Shown here one piece after another: positions 28,001-40,300 of a DNA stretch of 64,000 nt; the stretch's first letter is position 1, and every line of letters begins with the position of its first letter. The position numbers were made by a program, and so were the translations under genes. A model generated the notes under the pieces. The model saw only the letters and a list, made by a program, of their open reading frames with translations. It made no database searches and was not told where the DNA came from. This stretch comes from Aristolochia californica (taxonomy: Eukaryota > Streptophyta > Magnoliopsida > Piperales > Aristolochiaceae), in contig JARWKL010000012.1 in the NCBI GenBank assembly GCA_029961685.1, positions 7,530,955 through 7,594,954 of the forward strand, in the 5' to 3' direction.

Positions 28001-28319
28001 TTTGTGTTCATTTGTGGTGTGTGAATAAATTTTCATTACTTACATTTGTTATTGTTTTAATTTTTTTCCATACATAAACTCTAAAATTTTCATTTTGTTG
28101 TGATCTATTTAAGTTTTTTTTTTTACGGTGTGCTCTAGGTGCGAAAACTCAAAATTTTGATTAAAGAAAAAATTGTCCATCGAAAATGGAGATGCACAAT
28201 GAAAAAATTTAGAAAGAGATAATTCCAAGGAGTGTCTGTAATTTTTAGGGATTGTAAGCTCTTTTTAGTTTTTGTATCTCAGGTTTTGCAATCGTCGGGA
28301 AAATGGGGAGGCCGGGGAT
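22027..28319 (-). repeat. Inverted satellite block
   Basis: The same satellite appears here as its reverse complement. The reversed anchor (TTGACTCCCAATCCG) recurs near 22280, 22960, 23630, 24300, 24985, 25640, 26320, 26995 and 27665, giving about nine monomers. The left junction joins GCTCAT of a plus monomer to AAACTCTAAAATTTTC of a minus monomer, with CAT shared. The right junction joins a minus GGGGATT to plus TATTCACACACC, with about 3-4 shared bases. Monomers in the block are mostly classes B and C. The B monomers carry the CTAGTGAACGTG variant and the one clear A carries TTAAGTGAACG, read on the minus strand. Both match the arrays to the right and not the left arm. A minority order repeats at about 2.7 kb: the C near 24300 and the C near 26995 share unusual bases such as TTGGTCATTTGCATC. 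Confidence 0.95.
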
Positions 28320-31300
28320 TTATTCACACACCAAAAAAGAACACAAAAGTTTTGTTTTCCAAGTTTGGGAAATTCCACTAGTTCAACCCTAATTGCATGG
28401 AATTTTACAAGAAAGAGATTTCTTCTACACGTGTTTTAAAAATGTATATGCATGCTTCAAACATGTTAAAGATGCAAATGACCTATGCATCCAAAACTTT
28501 TAAAGAGAATAACAAACTCTCATTAAATTCTCAATGAATGTGCGGTGGGATATTTACCAGAGTCAAACAAGCCATTATTTTGCTCGTTAACAAAAAGCTT
28601 ACCTAACAATCATAGATGATTGTAAAGTGATTTATCATCTATAACGGGCTATATTTTTTTAAGAAATGACTTATGGATTGGGAGTCAACACTCAGTTAAA
28701 AATACCCCGCCTCCCCCTTTTCCCGGCGATTGCAAAACCTGAGATATAAAAACTAAAAAGAGCTTAAATTCCCTTAAAATTACCAACACTCTTTGGAATT
28801 ATCTCTCTCTACATTTGTGCATTGTGCGTCTCCATTTTAAATGTACACTTTTTTATTAAATCAAAACTTTGAGTTTTCTCTCTCCCTTCATCCCGTAAAC
28901 TAAAAAAGGCAAATAGATCACAACAAAATGAAAATTTTAGAGTTTATGTGTGAAAAAAAATTAGAACAATAACAAATGTAAGTAAAGAAAATTTATTCAC
29001 ACACAAAAAATGAATACAAAACTTTTGTTATCCAAGTTTGGGAAATTCCAGTAGTTCAACCCTAATAGCTTGGAATTTTACAACAAAGAGATTTCTTCTA
29101 CACGTGTTAAAGAGGCAAATGACCTATGGATCCAGAGCTTTTAAAGAGAATAACATACGCTCATTAAATTCTCTAGTGAACGTGCGGTGGGATATTTACC
29201 CAAGTCAAACAAGCCATTATTTTGGCCATTTGCAAAAAGCTGACCTAACAATCATAGATGAATTGTAAAGTGATTTATCATGTGTAACGGGCTATATTTT
29301 TTTAAGAAATGACTTATGGATAGGGAGTCAACACTCAGTTAAAAATCCCCCGCCTCCCCCTTTTCCCGACGATAGCAAAACCTGAGATATTAAAACTAAA
29401 ATGATCTTACAATCCCTAAAAATTACAAACACTCTTTGGAATTATCTCTCTCTACATTTGTGCATTGTGCATCTCCATTTTAGATGTACACTTTTTTCTT
29501 AAATCAAAACTTTGAGTTTTCGCTCTCCCTTCATCCCGTAAACAAAAAAAGGCAAATAGATCACAACAAAATGAACATTTTAGAGTTTATGAGTGAAAAA
29601 AAATTAAAACAACAACAAATGTAAGTATAGAAAATTTATTCACACACCACAAATGAACACAAAATTTTTGTTTTCCAAGTTTCAGAAATTCCACTAGTTC
29701 AACCCTAATCGCTTGAAATTTTACAAGAAAGAGAATTCTTCTACATGTGTTTAAAAAATGGATATGCATGCTTGAAACATTTTAAAGATGCAAATGACCT
29801 GTGGATCCAAAGCTTTTAAGCTGAATAACAAACTCTCATTAAATTCTCTAGCGAACGTGCGGTGGGATATTTACCCGAGTCAAACAAGCCATTATTTTGC
29901 CTGTTTGCAAAAAGCTGAACGATTAATCATAGATGATTGTAATGTGATTTAACATGAGTAACAGGCTATATTTTTGTAAGAAATGACATACGGATTGGGA
30001 GTCAACAGTCAGTTAAAAATACCCCGCCTCCCCCTTTTCCCGACGATTGCAAAACCTGAGATATAAAAACTAAAAAGATCTTTCAATCCCTAAAAATTAC
30101 AAACACTCTTTGAAATTATCTCTCTATACATTTGTGCATTGTGCATCTCCATTTTAAGTGTACACTTTTTTCTTATATCAAAACTTTGAGTTTTCGCTCT
30201 CCCTTCATCCCGTGAACAAAAAAGGGCAAATAGATCACAACAAAATGAAAATTTTAGATTTTATGTGTGAAAAAAAACTAGAACAATAACAAATGTATGA
30301 ATAGAAAATTTATTCACAGACCACAAATGAACACAAAAGTTTTGTTTTCCAAGTTTGGGAAATTCCACTAGTTCAACCCTAATTGCATGGAATTTTACAA
30401 GAAAGATATTTCTTCTACAAATGTTTTAAAAATGGATATGCATGCTTGAAACATGTTAAAGATGTAAATGACCTTTGGATCCAAAGCTATTAAAGAGAAT
30501 AACAAACGCTCATTAAATTCTCAATGAACGTACGGGGGATATTTACCAGAGTCAAACAAGCCATTGTTTTGCCCGTTTACAAAAAGCTTACCTAACAATC
30601 ATAGATGATTGTAAAGTGATTTATCATCCGTAACGGGCTATATTTTTGTTAGAAATGACTTACGGATTGGGAGTCAACATTCGGTTAAAAACACCCCGCC
30701 TCCCCCTTTTCCCGATGATTGCAAAACCTGAGATACGAACACTAAAAAGGGCTTAAATTTCCTAAAAATTACAGACACTGTTTGGAATTATCTCTCTTTA
30801 CATTTGTGCATTGTGCGTCTCCATTTTAAATGTACACTTTTTTATTAAATCAAAACTTTGAGTTTTCTCTCTCCCTTCTTCCCGTAAACAAAAAAAGGCA
30901 AATAGATCACAGCAAAATGAAAATTTTAGAGTTTATGTATGGAAAAAATTTAAAACAATAACAAATGTAAGTAAAAAAATTTATTCGCACGCCAACAATA
31001 AACACAAAACTTTTGTTATCCAAGTTTGGGAAATTCCACTAGTTCAACCCTAATGGCTTGGTATTTTATAGGAAAGAGATTTCTTCTACATGAGTTTAAA
31101 AAATGGATATGCAAGCTTGAAACATGTTAAAGATGCAAATGACCTATGGATCCAAAGCTTTTAAAGAGAATAACATACGCTCATTAAATTCTCTAGTGAA
31201 CGTGCGGTGGGATATTTACCCAAGTCAAACAAGCCATTATTTTGGCCGTTTGCAAGCTGACCTAACAATCATAGATGAATTGTAAAGTGATTTATCATGT

Positions 31301-34300
31301 GTAACGGGCTATATTTTTTTAAGAAATGACTTATGGATAGGGAGTCAACACTCAGTTAAAAATCCCCCGCCTCCCCCTTTTTCCGACGATTGCAAAACCT
31401 GAGATATTAAAACTAAAATGATCTTACAATCCCTAAAAATTACAAACACTCTTTGGAATTATCTCTCTCTACATTTGTGCATTGTGCATCTCCATTTTAG
31501 ATGTACACTTTTTTCTTAAATCAAAACTTTGACTTTTCGCTCTCCCTTCATCTCGTAAACAGAAAAAGGCAAATAGATCACAACAAAATGAAAATTTTAG
31601 ATTTTATGTGTGAAAAAAAACTAGAACAATAACAAATGTATGAATAGAAAATTTATTCACAGACCACAAATGAACACAAAAGTTTTGTTTTCCATGTTTG
31701 GGAAATTCCACTAGTTCAACCCTAATTGCATGGAATTTTACAAGAAAGATATTTCTTCTACAAATGTTTTAAAAATGGATATGCATGCTTGAAACATGTT
31801 AAAGATGTAAATGACCTTTGGATCCAAAGCTATTAAAGAGAATAACAAACGCTCATTAAATTCTCAATGAACGTACGGGGGATATTTACCAGAGTCAAAC
31901 AAGCCATTGTTTTGCCCGTTTACAAAAAGCTTACCTAACAATCATAGATGATTGTAAAGTGATTTATCATCCGTAACAGGCTATATTTTTGTTAGAAATG
32001 ACTTACGGATTGGGAGTCAACACTCGGTTAAAAACACCCCGCCTCCCCCTTTTCCCGATGATTGCAAAACCTGAGATACGAACACTAAAAAGGGCTTAAA
32101 TTTCCTAAAAATTACAGACACTGTTTGGAATTATCTCTCTTTACATTTGTGCATTGTGCGTCTCCATTTTAAATGTACACTTTTTTATTAAATCAAAACT
32201 TTGAGTTTTCTCTCTCCCTTCTTCCCGTAAACAAAAAAAGGCAAATAGATCACAGCAAAATGAAAATTTTAGAGTTTATGTATGGAAAAAATTTAAAACA
32301 ATAACAAATGTAAGTAAAAAAATTTATTCGCACGCCAAAAATAAACACAAAACTTTTGTTATCCAAGTTTGGGAAATTCCACTAGTTCAACCCTAATGGC
32401 TTGGTATTTTACAGGAAAGAGATTTCTTCTACATGAGTTTAAAAAATGGATATGCAAGCTTGAAACATGTTAAAGATGCAAATGACCTATGGATCCAAAG
32501 CTTTTAAAGAGAATAACAAACGCTCATTAAATTCTCTAGTGAATGTGCTGTGGGATATTTACCCAAGTCGAATAAGCCATTATTTTGCCCGTTTACATAA
32601 AGAGATCTAACAATCATAGATGAATTGTAAAGTGATTTATCATGTGTAACGGGCTATATTTTTTTAAGAAATGACTTATGGATAGGGAGTCAACACTCAG
32701 TTAAAAATCCCCCGCCTCCCCCTTTTCCCGACGATTGCAAAACCTGAGATATTAAAACTAAAATGATCTTACAATCCCTAAAAATTACAAACACTCTTTG
32801 GAATTATCTCTCTCTACATTTGTGCATTGTGCATCTCCATTTTAGATGTACACTTTTTTCTTAAATCAAAACTTTGACTTTTCGCTCTCCCTTCATCTCG
32901 TAAACAGAAAAAGGCAAATAGATCACAACAAAATGAAAATTTTAGATTTTATGTGTGAAAAAAAACTAGAACAATAACAAATGTATGAATAGAAAATTTA
33001 TTCACAGACCACAAATGAACACAAAAGTTTTGTTTTCCATGTTTGGGAAATTCCACTAGTTCAACCCTAATTGCATGGAATTTTACAAGAAAGATATTTC
33101 TTCTACAAATGTTTTAAAAATGGATATGCATGCTTGAAACATGTTAAAGATGTAAATGACCTTTGGATCCAAAGCTATTAAAGAGAATAACAAACGCTCA
33201 TTAAATTCTCAATGAACGTACGGGGGATATTTACCAGAGTCAAACAAGCCATTGTTTTGCCCGTTTACAAAAAGCTTACCTAACAATCATAGATGATTGT
33301 AAAGTGATTTATCATCCGTAACGGGCTATATTTTTGTTAGAAATGACTTACGGATTGGGAGTCAACACTCGGTTAAAAACACCCGCCTCCCCCTTTTCCC
33401 GATGATTGCAAAACCTGAGATACGAACACTAAAAAGGGCTTAAATTTCCTAAAAATTACAGACACTGTTTGGAATTATCTCTCTTTACATTTGTGCATTG
33501 TGCGTCTCCATTTTAAATGTACACTTTTTTATTAAATCAAAACTTTGAGTTTTCTCTCTCCCTTCTTCCCGTAAACAAAAAAAGGCAAATAGATCACAGC
33601 AAAATGAAAATTTTAGAGTTTATGTATGGAAAAAATTTAAAACAATAACAAATGTAAGTAAAAAAATTTATTCGCACGCCAAAAATAAACACAAAACTTT
33701 TGTTATCCAAGTTTGGGAAATTCCACTAGTTCAACCCTAATGGCTTGGTATTTTACAGGAAAGAGATTTCTTCTACATGAGTTTAAAAAATGGATATGCA
33801 AGCTTGAAACATGTTAAAGATGCAAATGACCTATGGATCCAAAGCTTTTAAAGAGAATAACAAACGCTCATTAAATTCTCTAGTGAATGTGCTGTGGGAT
33901 ATTTACCCAAGTCGAATAAGCCATTATTTTGCCCGTTTACATAAAGCAGATCTAACAATCATAGACGATTGTAATGTGATTTATCTTGAGTAACGGGCTA
34001 TATTTTTTTAAGAAATGAAATACGGATTGGGAGTCACCTGTCAATTAATTTTACCCCGCCTCCCCCTTTTCCTGACGTTTGTAAAACCTGACATATAAAA
34101 ACTAAAAAGATCTTACAATCCCTAAAAATTACAAACACTCTTTGGAATTATCTCTATCTACATTTGCGCATTGTACATCTCCATTTTAGATGTACATTTT
34201 TTTCTTAAATCGAAACTTTGAGTTTTCGCTCTCCCTTCATCCCGTAAACAAAAAAAGGCGAATAGATCACAACAAAATGAAAATTTTAGAGTTTATGTAT

Positions 34301-37300
34301 GAAAAAAATTTAAAACAATAGCAAAAGTAAGTATAGAAAATTTATTCACACACCACAAATGAACACAAAAGTTTTGTTTTCCAAGTTTGGGAAATTCCAC
34401 TAGTTCATTCCTAATAGCTTGAAATTTTACAAGAAAGAGAATTCTCCTACACGTGTTTAAAAAATGGATATGCATGCTTGAAACATGCTAAAGATGCAAA
34501 TGACCTATGGATCAAAAGCATTTAAAGTGAATACAAAAATCTCATTAAATTCTCTAGTGAACGTGCAGTGGGATATTTACTCGAGTCAAACAACCCTTTA
34601 TTTTGCCTGTTTGCAAAAAGCTGACCTAACAATCATAGATGATTGTAATGTGATTTATCATGAGTAACAGGCTATATTTTTGTCAGAAATGACGTACGAT
34701 TGGGTGTCAATAGTCAGTTAAAAATACTCCGCCTCCCCCTTTTCCCGATGATTGCAAAAACTGAGATATAAAAACTAAAATGATCTTACAATCCCTAAAA
34801 ATTACAAACACACTTTGGAATTATCTCTCTCTACATTTGTACAATGTGCATCTCCATTTAAGATGTACATTTTTTTCTTAAATCAAAACTTTGAGTTTTC
34901 GCTCTCCCTTCATCTCGTAAACAAAAAAAGGCAAATAGATCACAACAAAATGAAAATTTTAGAGTTTATATGTGAAAAAAAAATTAAAATAATAACAAAT
35001 GTAAGTATAGAAAATTTATTCACACAACCCAAATGAACACAAAAGTTTTGTTTTCCATGTTTGGGAAATTCCAGTAGGTCAACCGTAATTGCATGTAATT
35101 TTACAAGAAAGAGATTTCTTCTACCCGTGTTTTAAAAATGGATATGCATGCTTAAAACATGTCAAAGATGCAAATGACCTATGGATCCAAAGCTTTTAAA
35201 GAGAATAACAAACGCTCATTAAATTCTCAATGAACGTGCAGAGGGATATTTACTAGAGTCAAACAAGCCATTATTTTGCCAGTTTACAAAAAGCTTACCT
35301 AACAATCATAGATGATTGTAAAGTCATTTATCATCCGTAACGGGCTATATTTTTGTATGAAATGACTTACGGATTTGGAGTCAACACTCAGTTAAAAACA
35401 CCCTGCCTCCCACTTTTCCCGACGATTGCAAAACCTGAGATATAAAAACTAAAAAGGGCTTAAATTCCTTAAAAATTACAGACACTGTTTGGAATTATCT
35501 CTCTCTACATTTGTGCATTGTGTGTCTCCATTTTAAATGTACATTTTTTTCTTCAATCAAAACTTTGAGTTTTCTCTCTCCCATCATCCCGTAAACAAAA
35601 AAAACACAAATAGATCACAACAAAATGAAAAATTTAGAGTTTATGTGTGGAAAAATTTAAAACAATAACAAATGTAAGTAAAGAAAATTTATTCACACAC
35701 CAAAAATTAACACAAAACTTTTGTTATCCAAGTTTGGGAAATTCCACTAGTTCAACCCTAATAGCTTGGAATTTTACAAGAAAGAGATTTCTTCTACACG
35801 TGTTTTAAAAATGGATATGCATGCTTGAAACATGTTAAAGATGCAAATAACCTATGGATCCAATGCTTTTAAAGTGAATAACAAACTCTCGTTAAATTCT
35901 CTAGTGAACGTGCGGTGGGATATTTACTTGAGTTAAACAAGCCATTATTTTGCCCGTTTGCAAAAAGCTGACCTAACAATCATAGATGATTATAATGTGA
36001 TTTATCATGAGTAATGGGATATATTTTTGTAAGAAATGACATACGGATTGGGAGTCAACAGTCAGTTAAAAATACCCCGCCTCCCCCTTTTCCCGACGAT
36101 TGAAAAACCTGAGATATAAAAACTAAAAAGATCTTACAATCCCTAAAAATTACAAACACTCTTTGGAATTATCTCTCTCTACATTTTTGCATTGTGCACC
36201 TCCATTTTGGATGTACACATTTTTCTTAAATCGAAACTATGAGTTTTCGCTCTCCCTTCATCCCGTAAACAAAAAAAGGCAAATAGATCACTACAAAATG
36301 TAAATTTTATTGTTTATGTGTGAAAAAAAAGTTAAAACAATAACAAATGTAAGTATAGAAAATTTATTCACATACTACAAATGAACACAAAAGTTTGGTT
36401 TTCCAAGTTTGGGAAATACCACTGGTTCAACCCTTATTGCATGGAATTTTACAAGAAAGAGATTTCTTCTACAAGTGTTTTAAAAATGGATATGCATGCT
36501 TGAAACATGTTAAAGATGCAAATGACCTATGGATCCAAAGCTTTTAAAGAGAATAACAAACGCTCATTAAATTCTTAATGAACGTGCGGTGGGATATTTA
36601 CCAGAGTCAAACAAGCCATTATTTTGCCCGTTTACAAATAGCTTACCTAACAATCATAGATGATTGTAAAGTGATTTATCATCCATAACGGGCTGTATTT
36701 ATGTAAGAAATGACTTACGGATTGGGAGTCAACACTCAGTTAAAAACACCCCGCCTCCCCCTTTTCCCGACGATTGCAAAACCATAGATATAAAAAATAA
36801 AAAGAGCTTAAATTCTGAAATATTACAGACACTCTTTGGAATTATCTCTCTCTACATTTGTGCATTGTGCGTCTCATTTTTAAAGGTACACTTTTTTCTT
36901 CAATCAAAACTTTGAGTTTTCTCTCTCCTTTCATACTGTAAACAAAAAAAGGTAAAATGATCACAGCAAAATGAAAATTTTAGAGTTTATGTATGGAAAA
37001 AATTTAAAACTTTGACAAATGTAAGTAAAGAAAATTTATTCACACACCAAAAATGAACACAAAACTTTGGTTATCCAGGTTTGGAAAATTCCATTAGTTC
37101 GACCCTAATAGCTTGGAATTTTACAAGAAAGAGATTTCTTCTACACGTGTTTTAAAAAATGATATGCAAGCTTGAAACAAGTTAAAGATGCAAATGACCT
37201 ATGGATCCAAAGCTTTTAAAGAGAATAACATACGCTCATTAAATTCTCTAGTGAACATGCAGTGGGATATTTACCTGAGTCAAAAAAGCCATTATTTAAC

Positions 37301-40300
37301 CCGTTTGCAAAAAGCTGACTTAACAATCATAGATGAATTGTAAAGTGATTTATCATGTGTAACGGGCTATATTTTTGTAAGAAATGACTTATGGATAGGG
37401 AGTCAACACTCAGTTAAAAATTCCACTCCTCCCCCTTTTCCTGACGATTAAAAAACCTAAGATATAAAAACTAAAAAGAGCTTACAATCCCTAAAAATTA
37501 CTGACACTCTTTGGAATTATCTCTTTCTAAATTTGTGCATTGTGCATCTCCATTTTAGATGTACACTTTTTTCTTAAATGAAAATTTTGAGTTTTCGCTC
37601 CCCCTTCATACCGTAAAAAAAAAAAAAAAAAGGCAAATTGAAAACAACAAAAGGAAAATTTTAGAGTTTAGGTATGGAAAAAAATTTTAAAAATAAAAAA
37701 TGTATGTAAAGAAAATTTATTCACAAACCACAAATGAACACAAAAGTTTTGTTATCCAAGATTGGGAAATTTGACTAGTTCAACCCTAATTGCTTGGAAT
37801 TTTACGAGAAAGAGATTTCTTCTACACGTGTTTTAAAAATGGATATGCATGCTTGAAACATGGTAAAGAGGCAAATGACCTATGGATCCTAAGATTTTAA
37901 TGAGAATAACAAACGCTCATTAAATTCTTAAGTGAACGTGCTGTGGGATATTTACCCGAGTCAAATAAGCCATTATTTTGCCCGTTTGCAAAAAGCTGAC
38001 CTAACAATCATAGATGATTGTTAAGTGATTTATCATGAGTAACGGGCTATATTTTTGTAAGAAATGACAGACGGGTTGGGAGTCAAAAGTTAGTTAAAAA
38101 CACCCCGCCTCCCCCTTTTCCCGACGATTGCAAAACCTGAGATATAAAAACTAAAAAGATCTTACAATCCCTAAAAATTACAAACACTCTTTGGAATTAT
38201 ATCTCCAATTAATATTTACACTTTTTTCGTAAATCAAAACTTTTAGTTTTCGCTCTCCCTTCATCCCATAAACAAAAAAAGGCAAATAGATCACAACAAA
38301 ATTAAAATTTTAGGGTTTATGTGTGAAAAATAATTAAAAAAATTACAAATGTATGTATAAAAAATTTATTCACACACCACAAATGAACATAAAAGTTTTG
38401 TTTTCCAAGTTTGGGAAATTCCACTAGTTCAACCCTAATTGCATGGAATTTTACAAGAAAGAGATTTTTCTACACGTGTTTTAAAAATGGATATGCATGC
38501 TTGAAACATGTTAAAGATGCAAATGACCTATGGATCCAAAGCTTTTAAAGAGAATAACAAACGCTCATTAAATTCTAGAATCAAATAAGCCATTATTGTG
38601 CCCGTTTACAAAAAGCTTACCTAACAATCACAGATGATTGAAAAGTGATTTATCATCCGTAACAGGCTATATTTTTATAGGAAATAACTTATGGATAGGG
38701 GGTCAACACTCAGTTAAAAATCCCCCGCCACCCCCTTTTCCCGACGATTGCAAAACATGATATATAAAAACTAAAACTAGCTTACAATCCCTAAAAATTA
38801 TAGACACTCTTTAGAATTATCTCTTTCTAAATTTGTATGTTGTGCATCTCCATTTTAGAAGTACATTTTTTTATTAAATCAAAATTTTGAGTTTTCGCTC
38901 CGCCTTCATAGCGTAAAAAAAAAAAAAAAAGGCAAACTAACAACAACAAAATGAAAATTTTAGAGTTTATGAATGGAAAAAATTTAAAAATATAAAAAAT
39001 GTAAGTAGAGAAAATTTATTCACAAACCACAAATGAACGCAAAAGTTTTGTTATCCAAGATTGGGAAATTCCACTAGTTCAACCCTAATAGCTTGGAATT
39101 TTACAAGAAATAGATTTCTTCTGCACGTGTTTTAAAAATGGATATGCATGCTTGAAACATGTTAAACAGGCAAATGACCTATGGATCCAATGCTTTTAAT
39201 GAGAATAACAAAAGCTCATTAAATTCTTAAGTGAACGTGCGGCGGGATATTTACCCGAGTCAAACAAGCCATTATTTTGCCCGTTTGGAAAAAGCTGACC
39301 TAACAATCATAGATGATTGCAAAGTGATTTTTTATTCATAACGGGCTATATTATTGTAAGAAATGACTTACGGATTGGGAGTCAACACTGAATTAAAAAT
39401 CCCCCGCCTCCCCCTTTTCTTGACGATTGCAAAATCTGAGAACTAAAAACTGAAAAGAACACACAATCCTTAAAAATCACAGACACTCTTTGGAATTATA
39501 TCTCTCTAAATTTGTGCATTTTGCATCTCCATTTTAGATGTACACTTTTTTCTTAAATAAAAACTTTGAGTTTTCGCTCTCCCTTCATGCCGTAAACAAA
39601 AAGAGGTAAATAGATCACAAAAAAATGAAAATTTTAGAGTTTATGTATGGAAAAAAATTAAAACAATAACAAATGTAGTAATGAAAATTTATTCACTCAC
39701 CACAAATGAACACAAAATTTTTGTTATCCAAGATTGGGAAATTCCACTAGTTCAACCCTAATAGCTTGAAATTTTACATGAAAGAGAATTCTTTTACATG
39801 TGTTTAAAAAATAGATATGCATGCTTGAAACATGTTAAAGATGCAAATGACCTATGGATCCAAAGCCTTTAAAGTGAATAACAAACTCTCATTTAATTCT
39901 TAAGTGAACGTACGGTGGGATATTGCCATTATTTTGCCCATTTGCAAAAAACTGACCTAACAATCATAGATGATTGTAATGTGATTTATCATGAGTAACA
40001 GGCTCTATTTTTGTAAGAAATGACATACGGATTGGGAGTCAACAGTCAGTTAAAAATACCCCGCCTCCCCTTTTTCCCGACGATTGTAAAACCTGAGATA
40101 TAAAAACTAAAAAGATCTTACAATCCCTAAAAATTAAAAACACTCTTTGGAATTATCTCTCTCTACATTTGAGCATTGTGCATCTCTATTTTTTATGTAA
40201 ATTTTTTTATTAAAATGAAACTTTGAGTTTTCGCTCTCCCTTCATCCTGTAAACAAAAAAAGGCCATTAGATCATAACGAAATGAAAATTTTAGAGTTTG

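Noticed and set aside
22027..28319. Large hairpin giving rise to small RNA as a dedicated locus
   Set aside because: The inverted block could pair with flanking monomers if transcribed, but the arms are separate subfamilies at different phases and no promoter is visible. There is nothing in the sequence to support a dedicated precursor.
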